Positions 1 to 7,321 of a stretch of DNA of 31,464 bases are shown here, piece after piece. The stretch is taken from contig DATAOT010000111.1 in NCBI GenBank assembly GCA_036265615.1, positions 1 through 31,464 on the forward strand, given 5' to 3'. The notes beneath the pieces are model-generated. The model was not told the DNA's origin, ran no database searches, and worked only from the letters and a program-made list of their open reading frames with translations. The translations under genes were made by a program, and so were the position numbers. How positions within the stretch are numbered: the first letter of the stretch is position 1; each line of letters starts with the position of its first letter. This DNA comes from DATAFF01 sp036265615 (GTDB lineage: Bacteria; Pseudomonadota; Alphaproteobacteria; Rhizobiales; Aestuariivirgaceae).

Positions 1-1137
1 GTCGCTGCGCTCGCCGCCGCTTCGCTTCCGGCAACTGCGTTCGCGCAGGAGATGATGAAGGCGGTAGGCGACGGCGAAGGCGAGGTCGATATCGTCGCGT
101 GGCCCGGCTACATCGAGCGGGGCGAAACCGACAAGAATTACGACTGGGTGACCCAGTTCGAGAAGGACACCGGCTGCAAGGTGACGGTGAAGACCGCCGC
201 CACCTCCGACGAGATGGTGGCGCTGATGAACGAGGGCGGCTTCGATCTTGTCACCGCCTCGGGCGATGCCAGCCTGCGGCTCGTCGCCGGCAAGCGGGTG
301 CAGCCGATCAACGTCAAACTCATCCCGAGCTATTCGACGGTCGACGAGCGCCTCCAGAAGGCGCCGTGGCACACGGTGGGAGAAGAGCATTACGGCGTGC
401 CCTATCAATGGGGCGCCAACGTGCTCGCCTACAACACCAAGGTCTTCACAAACCCGCCCAAGAGCTGGTCGGTGGTCTTCGAAGAGCAGAGCTTGCCCGA
501 CGGGAAGTCCAACAAGGGACGGGTGCAGGCCTTCGACGGTCCGATCTACATCGCCGATGCGGCGCTCTATCTGATGAGCAAGAAGCCGGAGCTCGGCATC
601 AAGGATCCTTATGAGCTTACCGAGGATCAATACAAGGCGGCGCTCGAAGTTCTGCGCGCGCAGCGCAAGCTGGTCGGGCGCTACTGGCACGATGCCATGG
701 TGCAGATCGACGACTTCAAGAACGAGGGCGTCGCGGCATCGTCGTCATGGCCGTTCCAGGTCAACCTGCTCAAGGGCGAGAGCCAGCCGATCGCCTCCAC
801 CATCCCGGAGGAGGGGGCAACCGGGTGGGCCGACACGACCATGATGCATTCCGAGGCGAGCCATCCGAACTGCGCCTATATGTGGCTCGAGCATTCGCTC
901 AGCCCGAAGCTCCAAGGCGATCTCGCCTCGTGGTTCGGCTCGGTTCCCGCGGTCCCGGCAGCGTGCAAGGGCAATGAGCTTCTCGGTGCCGAGGGCTGCG
1001 CCACCAATGGCTCGGAGACGTTCGACAAGATCAAGTTCTGGCGCACGCCGGTGGCGAAGTGCGCCTCGCAGAGCGCCGGCTGCGTGCCCTATTATCGCTG
1101 GGTCTCGGATTATATCGCGGTCCTCGGTGGCCGGTGA
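1..1137 (+). CDS. ABC transporter substrate-binding protein, polyamine/opine type (5' end outside window)
   Basis: Periplasmic binding protein expected to deliver a polyamine-like or related small cationic substrate to the permeases encoded downstream. The reading frame is open from base 1: the first 15 codons read as the end of a signal peptide (VAALAAASLPATAFA, then QE), so the true start lies upstream of the window. The mature part has the extracellular solute-binding fold typical of PotD/PotF relatives (VDIVAWPGY near the start, YGVPYQWGANVLAYN in the middle). The C-terminus, with paired cysteines and a KCASQSAGCVPYYRW segment, closely resembles the YdcS branch of the family. The operon order (binding protein, ATPase, two permeases) agrees with a ydcSTUV-like system. 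The substrate cannot be decided from sequence; family assignment is firm. Confidence 0.9.
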   Translation, partial: VAALAAASLPATAFAQEMMKAVGDGEGEVDIVAWPGYIERGETDKNYDWVTQFEKDTGCKVTVKTAATSDEMVALMNEGGFDLVTASGDASLRLVAGKRVQPINVKLIPSYSTVDERLQKAPWHTVGEEHYGVPYQWGANVLAYNTKVFTNPPKSWSVVFEEQSLPDGKSNKGRVQAFDGPIYIADAALYLMSKKPELGIKDPYELTEDQYKAALEVLRAQRKLVGRYWHDAMVQIDDFKNEGVAASSSWPFQVNLLKGESQPIASTIPEEGATGWADTTMMHSEASHPNCAYMWLEHSLSPKLQGDLASWFGSVPAVPAACKGNELLGAEGCATNGSETFDKIKFWRTPVAKCASQSAGCVPYYRWVSDYIAVLGGR

Positions 1138-1158
1138 GGAATAGAAGGCCACCTTCGG

Positions 1159-1183
1159 TCCCCTCCCCGCGCGGGGGAGGGGA
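1159..1183 (+). promoter_or_regulatory. GC-rich intercistronic stem-loop
   Basis: A perfect 10-bp stem (TCCCCTCCCC / GGGGAGGGGA) closes a 5-base loop between the binding-protein gene and the ATPase gene. No T-run follows, so a simple Rho-independent terminator is unlikely. Such hairpins between a binding-protein gene and the rest of an ABC operon commonly protect the 3' end of the upstream mRNA, raising binding protein over membrane components; that role is inferred here. Similar CCCTCCCC/GGGGAGGG palindromes also occur as dispersed repeats in alphaproteobacteria. Confidence 0.6.
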
Positions 1184-1203
1184 ACGGATTTGAGGCGCCA
1201 TTC

Positions 1204-2217
1204 ATGCCTGTCGCCGTGCGCTTCACCGATGTCCACCGGCACTTCGGCACGGTGCGTGCTGTCGACGGTGTGACGCTCGACATCGCCGAGGGCGAGTTCT
1301 TCGCCATGCTCGGGCCGTCCGGCTCCGGCAAGACCACTTGCCTCAGGCTGATCGGCGGATTCGAGCAGCCCGACCGGGGCGGGATCGAGATTTTCGGCCG
1401 CCACGCCGAAGGGCTGCCCCCCTATCGCCGCAACGTCAATACGGTGTTCCAGGATTATGCGCTGTTCCCCCATATGACCGTCGGGGAGAATGTCGCCTAT
1501 GGGCTGATGATCAGAAAGCAGCCGCGCCCGATGCGCGAGGCGCGGGCCAGCGAAGCGCTGGCGCTCGTCAAGCTTAGCGGTTTCGAGAGCCGCTATCCGC
1601 GTCAGCTGTCGGGCGGCCAACGCCAGCGGGTGGCGCTGGCCCGGGCGCTCGTCAACGAGCCGCGGGTGCTGCTGCTCGACGAGCCGCTCGGGGCCCTCGA
1701 CCTGAAGCTCCGGGAGGAGATGCAGGAGGAGCTCAAATCGCTGCAGCGCAAGCTCGGCATCACCTTCGTCTTCGTCACGCACGACCAGGGCGAGGCGCTG
1801 GCCATGGCCGACCGGCTGGCGATCTTCCACGCCGGGCGGGTGGTGCAGATCGGGGCCCCGGCCGAGGTCTATGAGCGGCCCCGCACGCGCTTCGTCGCCG
1901 ATTTCGTCGGCTCGGCCAATGTGCTGCCGCCCGAGTTTGCGGCCCAGACCGGTGCGGCGGCAGGGTGGACGAGCCTCAGGCCCGAAAAGATTCGGGCAAC
2001 AGTGCCCGAGCAGGATTTCCGCAACGACGAGACAAGCCTCATCGGAACCATCGCCAATGTCCATTATCAGGGCGCGCTGACCCGCATCACGGTTGCGGGC
2101 GAGGGCCTGACGCTCAGGGCCGCGGTTCCCTCCGATGGCCGCACATTTGCAATCGGCGAGCGCATCAGGTTGTCGTGGCCGGCATCTGCCATGCAGCCGA
2201 TGGATGACGACCCATGA
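1204..2217 (+). CDS. ABC transporter ATP-binding protein, PotA/YdcT type
   Basis: Cytoplasmic ATPase subunit that powers uptake through the two permeases that follow. All nucleotide-binding motifs are visible in the 337-residue protein: Walker A GPSGSGKTT (37-45), Q-loop at Q83, signature LSGGQRQ (135-141), Walker B VLLLDE (155-160) and the switch histidine H193. The C-terminal part (about 240-337) fits the TOBE regulatory domain of the spermidine/putrescine importer class. The ATG is preceded by GAGG at a workable distance. The stop codon overlaps the next start as ATGA, so translation is coupled to the permease. Substrate specificity is not encoded here; the CUT1/MOI-like subfamily is otherwise clear. 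Confidence 0.95.
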   Translation: MPVAVRFTDVHRHFGTVRAVDGVTLDIAEGEFFAMLGPSGSGKTTCLRLIGGFEQPDRGGIEIFGRHAEGLPPYRRNVNTVFQDYALFPHMTVGENVAYGLMIRKQPRPMREARASEALALVKLSGFESRYPRQLSGGQRQRVALARALVNEPRVLLLDEPLGALDLKLREEMQEELKSLQRKLGITFVFVTHDQGEALAMADRLAIFHAGRVVQIGAPAEVYERPRTRFVADFVGSANVLPPEFAAQTGAAAGWTSLRPEKIRATVPEQDFRNDETSLIGTIANVHYQGALTRITVAGEGLTLRAAVPSDGRTFAIGERIRLSWPASAMQPMDDDP

Positions 2218-3167
2218 CAGCGCCGGTGCTCGCACCGACGCTCGCCGAGCCGCCGGACGGGGTTTTGCGGCGGTTGTCGGATAATCTCTATCTTCACCCC
2301 TCGCTGCTGCTCGGTCTGCTGCTGGTGCCGCCGCTCTTGTGGCTCGGCATCGTCTATGTCGGTTCGCTTCTCGCGCTGCTCATCCAGAGCTTCTATTCGG
2401 TGGACGAATTCTCGGGCATGGTGAGGCGGGAGTTCACGCTCGCCACCTATGGCGAGCTGCTGCGGCCGGCCAATCTCGACATCATCGTCAGGAGCGTCCT
2501 GATGGCGGCTGCCGTGACGGCGGCGGCGACGGTCATCGCCTTTCCGATCGCCTATTATGCGGCGCGCTATGCCACCGGCGCCATGAAAGCCTTCTACTAC
2601 GTGGCGGTGATGATGCCGCTCTGGTCGAGCTATCTGGTCAAGATCTACGCCTGGAAGCTGATCCTCGCCAAGGAAGGGATCATCACCTGGCTCGCCACCA
2701 GGACGGGTCTCGGACCGGTCCTCGATTTCGTCCTGGCAATCCCGGTGATCGGCGGCCCGTCGCTTTCGATCAGCTTTCTCGGCATGTTCGTGGTGTTCGT
2801 CTATGTCTGGCTGCCCTACATGATCCTGCCGGTGCAGGCGGCACTCGAGCGGGTGCCGCGCAGCATGATCGATGCCTCGGCCGATCTCGGGGCGGCACCC
2901 GCCCCCACCTTCCGCCACATCGTGCTGCCGCTTGCAATGCCCGGCATCGCTGCCGGATCGATCTTCACGTTCTCGCTGACGCTTGGCGATTACATCATCC
3001 CGCAGATCATCGGCAATTCGAGCTTCTTCATCGGCCAGGCAGTCTATGCCCAGCAGGGCACAGCGGGGAACATCCCGCTAGCCGCCGCCTTCACGGTGGT
3101 GCCGATCATAATCATGGGCGCTTATCTGTGGGCGGCTAAACGATTAGGAGCCTTCGATGCGCTCTGA
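2214..3167 (+). CDS. ABC transporter permease, PotB/YdcU type
   Basis: Inner-membrane permease of the polyamine-type importer, 317 residues. Hydrophobic segments begin near residues 30-60 and continue from about 95, consistent with about six transmembrane helices. The cytoplasmic EAA-like loop that docks on the ATPase is visible at about 220-245 (DASADLGAAPAPTFRHIVLP, then the conserved glycine at MPG). The N-terminus is longer than that of the partner permease, as usual for the PotB half. The start overlaps the ATPase stop by 4 bp and the end overlaps the next permease by 11 bp, showing one polycistronic unit. Confidence 0.93.
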   Translation: MTAPVLAPTLAEPPDGVLRRLSDNLYLHPSLLLGLLLVPPLLWLGIVYVGSLLALLIQSFYSVDEFSGMVRREFTLATYGELLRPANLDIIVRSVLMAAAVTAAATVIAFPIAYYAARYATGAMKAFYYVAVMMPLWSSYLVKIYAWKLILAKEGIITWLATRTGLGPVLDFVLAIPVIGGPSLSISFLGMFVVFVYVWLPYMILPVQAALERVPRSMIDASADLGAAPAPTFRHIVLPLAMPGIAAGSIFTFSLTLGDYIIPQIIGNSSFFIGQAVYAQQGTAGNIPLAAAFTVVPIIIMGAYLWAAKRLGAFDAL

Positions 3168-3951
3168 TCCCGTCGAGCCGGCGCCGCTCGGTCTCAAGAT
3201 CGTTGCCGCAGCCGGGCTCGCCTTCCTGCATGTGCCGCTTGCCCTGATCGTGCTCTATGCCTTCACGACGGAGGAGAAGAGCTACGTCTTCCCGCCGCCG
3301 GGACTCACGGCACGATGGTTTGCCATCGCCGCGACGCGGCCCGACATCTGGGCAGCACTGACATTGTCGCTCAAGGTGGCGGCGGTGGCGACAGTGCTGG
3401 CGCTGCTGCTTGGGACCTGCGCTGCGGCGGCGCTGGCGCGAGCCCGGTTCTTCGGGCGCGAGGCGATCTCGCTGCTGTTCGTGCTGCCGATCGCGCTGCC
3501 CGGCATCATCACCGGCATCGCGCTGCGCTCGGCGTTCAACATCATGGAACTCGACTTCTCGTTCTGGACCATCGTGCTCGGCCATGCCACCTTCTGCATC
3601 GTGGTGGTCTACAACAACGCTGTCGCCCGGCTGCGGCGGATCTCGCCCAACCTGATCGAGGCCTCGATGGACCTCGGCGCCGACGGGCTCGCGACGCTGC
3701 GCCATATCCTCATGCCAGCGCTTGGCGGGGCGCTGCTGGCCGGCGGCATGCTCGCCTTTGCCTTGTCCTTCGACGAGGTCATTGTCACAACATTTACAGC
3801 CGGGCAGCAGTCGACATTGCCGATCTGGATGCTGACCGAGCTGATCCGGCCACGGCAGCGTCCGGTGACCAATGTCGTCGCCGTCCTCGTCATCGCCATC
3901 ACGCTGCTGCCCATCCTCGCTGCCTACTACCTGACGCGCGAGGACAGCTAA
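3157..3951 (+). CDS. ABC transporter permease, PotC/YdcV type
   Basis: Second inner-membrane permease, 264 residues, forming the translocation pore with the preceding subunit. The EAA loop is clear at about 168-190 (EASMDLGADGLATLRHILMP), and hydrophobic helices run from about residue 14 onward. The ATG lies 6 bases after an AGGAG ribosome-binding site that sits inside the end of the upstream gene; the two frames overlap by 11 bp. It is the last gene of the operon: the following 99 bp hold only an inverted repeat. Confidence 0.93.
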   Translation: MRSDPVEPAPLGLKIVAAAGLAFLHVPLALIVLYAFTTEEKSYVFPPPGLTARWFAIAATRPDIWAALTLSLKVAAVATVLALLLGTCAAAALARARFFGREAISLLFVLPIALPGIITGIALRSAFNIMELDFSFWTIVLGHATFCIVVVYNNAVARLRRISPNLIEASMDLGADGLATLRHILMPALGGALLAGGMLAFALSFDEVIVTTFTAGQQSTLPIWMLTELIRPRQRPVTNVVAVLVIAITLLPILAAYYLTREDS

Positions 3952-3954
3952 AAC

Positions 3955-3997
3955 TTTAGCGATCGCCTTAACCGGCACTCAGGACAGGTTCGCTAAA
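3955..3997. repeat. 8-bp inverted repeat after the ABC transporter operon
   Basis: TTTAGCGA (3955-3962) is matched perfectly by TCGCTAAA (3990-3997) across a 27-base spacer, between the last permease and the TadE gene. The arms are short, the loop long and no T-run follows, so a terminator is possible but weak. A regulator site for the tad genes is the alternative. Only the symmetry is certain. Confidence 0.35.
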
Positions 3998-4050
3998 AGT
4001 CAATCGAACAGGCGACAGGCAGACGCCGAACAGGCGTTGCGGAGACGATC

Positions 4051-4602
4051 ATGGCGACAGGGTTCACCCGCGCGCTGAAGCGGGTGCTGCGGCGTTACCG
4101 CCGCGCGGAGGGCGGTGTCTCGGCCATCGAGTTCGGGTTCGTTGCGGCACCCTTCCTGTGGATGCTCTGCGCGGTGTTCGAAACCGGGCTCATGCTTTTT
4201 GCCGAATATATCATCGAGAACGGCACGGCGCAGGCGGGAAGGCTGATCCGCACCGGCCAGGTGCAGACCCAGGGCCTGTCACAAAGCGCGTTCAAGTCGG
4301 TCGTCTGCGGTGCATTGACGAGCTTTCTCGACTGCGGCAGCAGACTCTATGTGGATGTCCGGCATTTTCCGAATTTCCAGAGCATCGCCCTGCCGTCGTC
4401 GCGCAATGGCGACCAGCTGTCGCCGGACGTCACCACCGCTGCGCAGTTCCAGCCGGGCAATCCGCTCGATGTGGTGGTGGTCCGGGTGTTCTATGACTGG
4501 AAGCTCTTCACTCCCGGCATCACGCTGCTTGCCAATCTGGCCAATGGCCGGCGCGTGCTCACCGGAGCGACGGCGTTCCGCAACGAGCCCTATACGAATT
4601 GA
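4051..4602 (+). CDS. TadE/TadG-like pilus assembly protein
   Basis: Small membrane protein (183 residues) of the TadE-like family, minor pseudopilins of tight-adherence (Flp) pilus systems. After a basic N-terminus comes the prepilin-like element GGVSAIEFGFVAAPF (21-35), with the glycine, the conserved glutamate E27 and one hydrophobic helix (about 28-50), followed by a periplasmic domain. GGAGACGATC just before ATG is an acceptable ribosome-binding site. The next gene, 9 bp downstream, encodes a second member of the family, so the two are probably co-expressed and may pair. No secretin, TadA ATPase, CpaB or Flp pilin gene is present in the window, so this is a satellite tadE/G locus. Confidence 0.85.
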   Translation: MATGFTRALKRVLRRYRRAEGGVSAIEFGFVAAPFLWMLCAVFETGLMLFAEYIIENGTAQAGRLIRTGQVQTQGLSQSAFKSVVCGALTSFLDCGSRLYVDVRHFPNFQSIALPSSRNGDQLSPDVTTAAQFQPGNPLDVVVVRVFYDWKLFTPGITLLANLANGRRVLTGATAFRNEPYTN

Positions 4603-4611
4603 GGCCTGAGG

Positions 4612-5181
4612 ATGACAAGGATCAATCTCGCGAATGGCACCGCCCTTGATCACTCCAAATCATTTCTTTCGAACATCAAGGGCGTGGCAGGCATCGAGGC
4701 GGCATTCATCTTCCCGGTGATGCTGATGATCTATTTCGGTCTGCTCGATCTCACCAGCGTGCTGTCGGCCAACCGGCGGGTGACGCAGATGGCGAGCACG
4801 CTGGCCGACCTCGTCACGCAGTCCACCGGCACCACCACCAAGGCGGAGCTGCAAGGATTCTATCGCGCCTCGACCGCGATCATGGATCCTTACTCCACGA
4901 CCGATCTGTCGCTCGAAGTGTTCGGCTACCGCCGCAACGGCAACAACGTCGTCCTCGCCTGGCAGAACAACAATGGCGCGACCTGCGGCGCGGCGCCGGC
5001 AGCCAACACCAGCCAGCTGCAGCAGCTGACAAGCGAGGGCAATGACGTGATCACGGCGCGCGTCTGCTACAAGGTGGCGCCGATCACCGGCAAGATCCTG
5101 GGCGACGGCAAGGTGAGCCTGTCGGACCAGATGACGCTCAGGCCGCGGCAGTCGGCGACGCTGACCTGCACGGATTGTTAG
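4612..5181 (+). CDS. TadE/TadG-like pilus assembly protein
   Basis: Second TadE-like pseudopilin, 189 residues. The motif VAGIEAAFIFPVMLMIYFGL lies at about 25-44, with the key glutamate E29 leading into the transmembrane helix; the rest is a predicted periplasmic domain with several cysteines near the C-terminus (CTDC at the end). A GAGG sequence precedes the ATG and the gene follows its partner closely. The stop codon TAG (5179-5181) is the first three bases of the heptamer repeat array that occupies the intergenic space, so the repeat determines where this protein ends. Confidence 0.85.
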   Translation: MTRINLANGTALDHSKSFLSNIKGVAGIEAAFIFPVMLMIYFGLLDLTSVLSANRRVTQMASTLADLVTQSTGTTTKAELQGFYRASTAIMDPYSTTDLSLEVFGYRRNGNNVVLAWQNNNGATCGAAPAANTSQLQQLTSEGNDVITARVCYKVAPITGKILGDGKVSLSDQMTLRPRQSATLTCTDC

Positions 5182-5246
5182 GCAGTAGGCAATAGGCCAT
5201 AGGCAGTGAGTTGCGCTCTTCACTACTGCCTACTGCCTATTGCCTC
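5179..5246. repeat. Heptamer repeat array (TAGGCAR) in opposing arms between convergent genes
   Basis: The left arm has four consecutive 7-bp units from 5179 (TAGGCAG, TAGGCAA, TAGGCCA, TAGGCAG). The right arm has three units in reverse complement from 5226 (CTGCCTA, CTGCCTA, TTGCCTC). The arms are largely complementary and can form a hairpin across a spacer of about 16 bases. On the plus strand TAG occurs at 5179, 5186, 5193 and 5200, covering all three frames; on the minus strand at 5225, 5232 and 5239, again all three. The array contains the stop codons of both flanking genes. Confidence 0.9.
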
Positions 5247-6386
5247 CATTTGCGCCTTGAGCATGATCGCGGCGCTGGCATAGCCGCCGGCGGCGCCGTC
5301 GACGAAATGCACATGGTCGTCGCGCATCGGGGAGGGGACGAGGCAGGTCATCAGGGCCTGGTTCTGGCGATGGGTGCCGTAGACGCAGATCCCCCGGGCA
5401 TGAGCAGCGGCGAGATCATGCTCGATCTGGTCGGCGGTTTCGAGCGAGCAGTCGACGGTCAGCTTCAGACCGTCGTCAAACTTGCGGAAGTCGGTGTTGA
5501 GGGCGGTTTGCCGCAGATAGTGCTCCGGAACGAAAGCGCCGACCCTGACCCTGAAGCGCAGAACGAGCCAGGAGAAATTGGCCAGCACCCAGGTCTTGGC
5601 AAGGGCAGCCGCGCGGCTCAGCTCACCGCGAATGGCGCGGGCCTCGAGATCGAAGCTCCGGGGATCCAGCGCCGGTGTCGGACCTTCGGCCGGCACGGGG
5701 CGGCCTTCATTGTCGCTCCTGGAAAGTCGGGCGAGCAGTCTCGCCGCCAGCCGGGAGAAATCCACGTCGGGCTCCCCCACCGGCAGGACGATGACAGACA
5801 GCACCACCCCCTGTTCCGATCTGATCGGAGCATAGCGGCAGGAGAGCCCGGCGAGATCGGGGTGCAGCCCCGGCGGCGAAGGGGACACCGAGAAATGACC
5901 AAGCTTCATCTGCCGCTCGGCCCAGGCCATGCCGCCGCCCGAGAACATGGCGTAGGAAACGGCAGCGGATGGAGCGTAGCGGGCGACCGTCAGGTCAAAG
6001 CCTGAGGCGCGGATGTCCGCGACGGAGAGGAGGGCTGCACGCAGGCCCAGTCCCATCTCCTCCGAGGCCCAGGTCACGGTACGGGCCAGCGCATCGCGCA
6101 CCGCCGGGGCGGCGTCGGGCGGAATCGCGAAACCGGCACCGTCGCCGCCGAAGACGAAGGGGAATTGCCGGCCGCCCGTGGCGTTGAGCACGGCGGCGAT
6201 CACCGCCGCCCCGACCATGTTCACGGTCTTGTAGCGGCCGGCAGCGATGGCGCCGGTCGAATCGACGACATCGGCGACGCCGGCCAGCCAGTCGGCGGGC
6301 AGGGGGTGGTAGTTCACCGGGTCGAGCACCTTGCCAAAATCGGGGAATGGCGCGATCGACTCGTAAAAGTCCGTGCTGGCGGTCAT
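5223..6386 (-). CDS. DUF3095 family protein (adenylate-cyclase-like fold, function unknown)
   Basis: A 387-residue cytoplasmic protein matching the DUF3095 family as I recall it: an N-terminal FYESIAPFPDF segment, then ADVVDSTGAIAAGRYKTVNM (39-58) and FPFVFGGDGAG (75-85). The spacing of the aspartates (D39/D42 and D82) resembles the two metal-binding aspartates of class III nucleotidyl cyclases, and the family has been compared with them; activity is not shown by sequence. The gene begins 10 bp after the exporter gene upstream, so they form a likely two-gene operon. Its last codons (EAIGSRQ and the stop TAG) lie inside the heptamer repeat, so the C-terminus seems recoded by that repeat. No transmembrane segment is visible. 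Confidence 0.8.
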   Translation of the reverse strand: MTASTDFYESIAPFPDFGKVLDPVNYHPLPADWLAGVADVVDSTGAIAAGRYKTVNMVGAAVIAAVLNATGGRQFPFVFGGDGAGFAIPPDAAPAVRDALARTVTWASEEMGLGLRAALLSVADIRASGFDLTVARYAPSAAVSYAMFSGGGMAWAERQMKLGHFSVSPSPPGLHPDLAGLSCRYAPIRSEQGVVLSVIVLPVGEPDVDFSRLAARLLARLSRSDNEGRPVPAEGPTPALDPRSFDLEARAIRGELSRAAALAKTWVLANFSWLVLRFRVRVGAFVPEHYLRQTALNTDFRKFDDGLKLTVDCSLETADQIEHDLAAAHARGICVYGTHRQNQALMTCLVPSPMRDDHVHFVDGAAGGYASAAIMLKAQMEAIGSRQ

Positions 6387-6395
6387 GCGTTCATT

Positions 6396-7292
6396 CTACA
6401 CCGGCGGGCCGGCCGCGGCCCGGCGCTCCCGGTAGAGGACATAGAGGCCGCTTGCAATCACCACCAGGGCGCCGGCCAGCGTCCAGGCATCGGGGAGGTC
6501 GCCGAAAGCGAAGAAACCGATCACGATCATCGGAATGATCTGGGTGTAGACAAACGGCGCCAGCAGCGAGGCCGGGGCGCGCCGGTGAGCTTCGGTCAGC
6601 ATGAAATGGCCAAGGGTGCCGAAAACGGCGGCAAGGCCGAGGAGCCCCCATTGCCAGGCCTGCGGCGTCTGCCAGTCGAAGGCCGCCAGCGGCACGGCGC
6701 CGAGCGCGCCGGTCACGGTGACGTAGAACAGCGACGTCAAGGCCTGGTCGCGCCGGCCGACATGGCGGGTGGCGATCTGGTAGAGCGCGCCGCAAAGGGC
6801 GCTTAGCACCGAGGCGGCCATGGCCCAGTGAAAGCCGGCGGTGCCCGGTCGTATGATGATCAGGACACCGACGAAGCCGGCGATCACCGCCATCCAGCGG
6901 CGCAAGCCCACCCGCTCGCCGAGCAGCCATGGCGAGAGAACGCAAACGATCAGCGGGTTGGAAAAGGTGATGGCCGAGGTCTGGGCGAGCTGGATGTAGT
7001 TCAGCGCCAGAAAATTGAAGCCGGTTGCGCCAAGCAGCAGAAGCCCGCGGATTGCGTGCAGCCGCAGATGGCTTGTGACCAGCAGGCGGGCGCCGCCCAT
7101 TCGCCAGACGAGAAGCGAGACATAGGCGCTGGCAATAGCGTAGCGGAAGCAGACCACCACCGCGGTCGACAGTGCCTGGACGGTGTATTTGGCGGTCGCA
7201 TCGAGCATGGCGAAGGTCGATACCGCGGCGATCATCAGCACGATGCCCGGCACGGCGTGGCTCCGCTTGTCCGAATCTCTTTTCTCGGTCAT
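6396..7292 (-). CDS. EamA/DMT superfamily transporter
   Basis: A 298-residue polytopic inner-membrane protein of the drug/metabolite transporter superfamily with the two-fold EamA repeat and about ten hydrophobic helices. Recognisable pieces are the N-terminal DATAKYTVQALSTAVVVCFRY helix pair region, and GVLIIIRPG at the end of the first repeat, a segment shared by RhaT/YdcZ-like EamA carriers. The C-terminus is short and basic (RERRAAAGPPV). The substrate is unknown; family members export amino acids, metabolites or drugs. It is divergent from the peptidase gene at 7322 and precedes the DUF3095 gene by 10 bp. No strong ribosome-binding site is seen before the ATG. Confidence 0.88.
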   Translation of the reverse strand: MTEKRDSDKRSHAVPGIVLMIAAVSTFAMLDATAKYTVQALSTAVVVCFRYAIASAYVSLLVWRMGGARLLVTSHLRLHAIRGLLLLGATGFNFLALNYIQLAQTSAITFSNPLIVCVLSPWLLGERVGLRRWMAVIAGFVGVLIIIRPGTAGFHWAMAASVLSALCGALYQIATRHVGRRDQALTSLFYVTVTGALGAVPLAAFDWQTPQAWQWGLLGLAAVFGTLGHFMLTEAHRRAPASLLAPFVYTQIIPMIVIGFFAFGDLPDAWTLAGALVVIASGLYVLYRERRAAAGPPV

Positions 7293-7321
7293 ATGTGTGG
7301 GAAGGAAATGATTCTCACGCC

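Noticed and set aside
745..2235. 496-codon minus-strand frame opposite the ABC transporter genes
   Set aside because: It is the antisense shadow of well-supported ABC genes in high-GC DNA, with Arg/His/Gly-rich composition and no family features.
5179..5246. CRISPR array
   Set aside because: The repeats are only 7 bp, directly tandem and without spacers; no cas genes are present.
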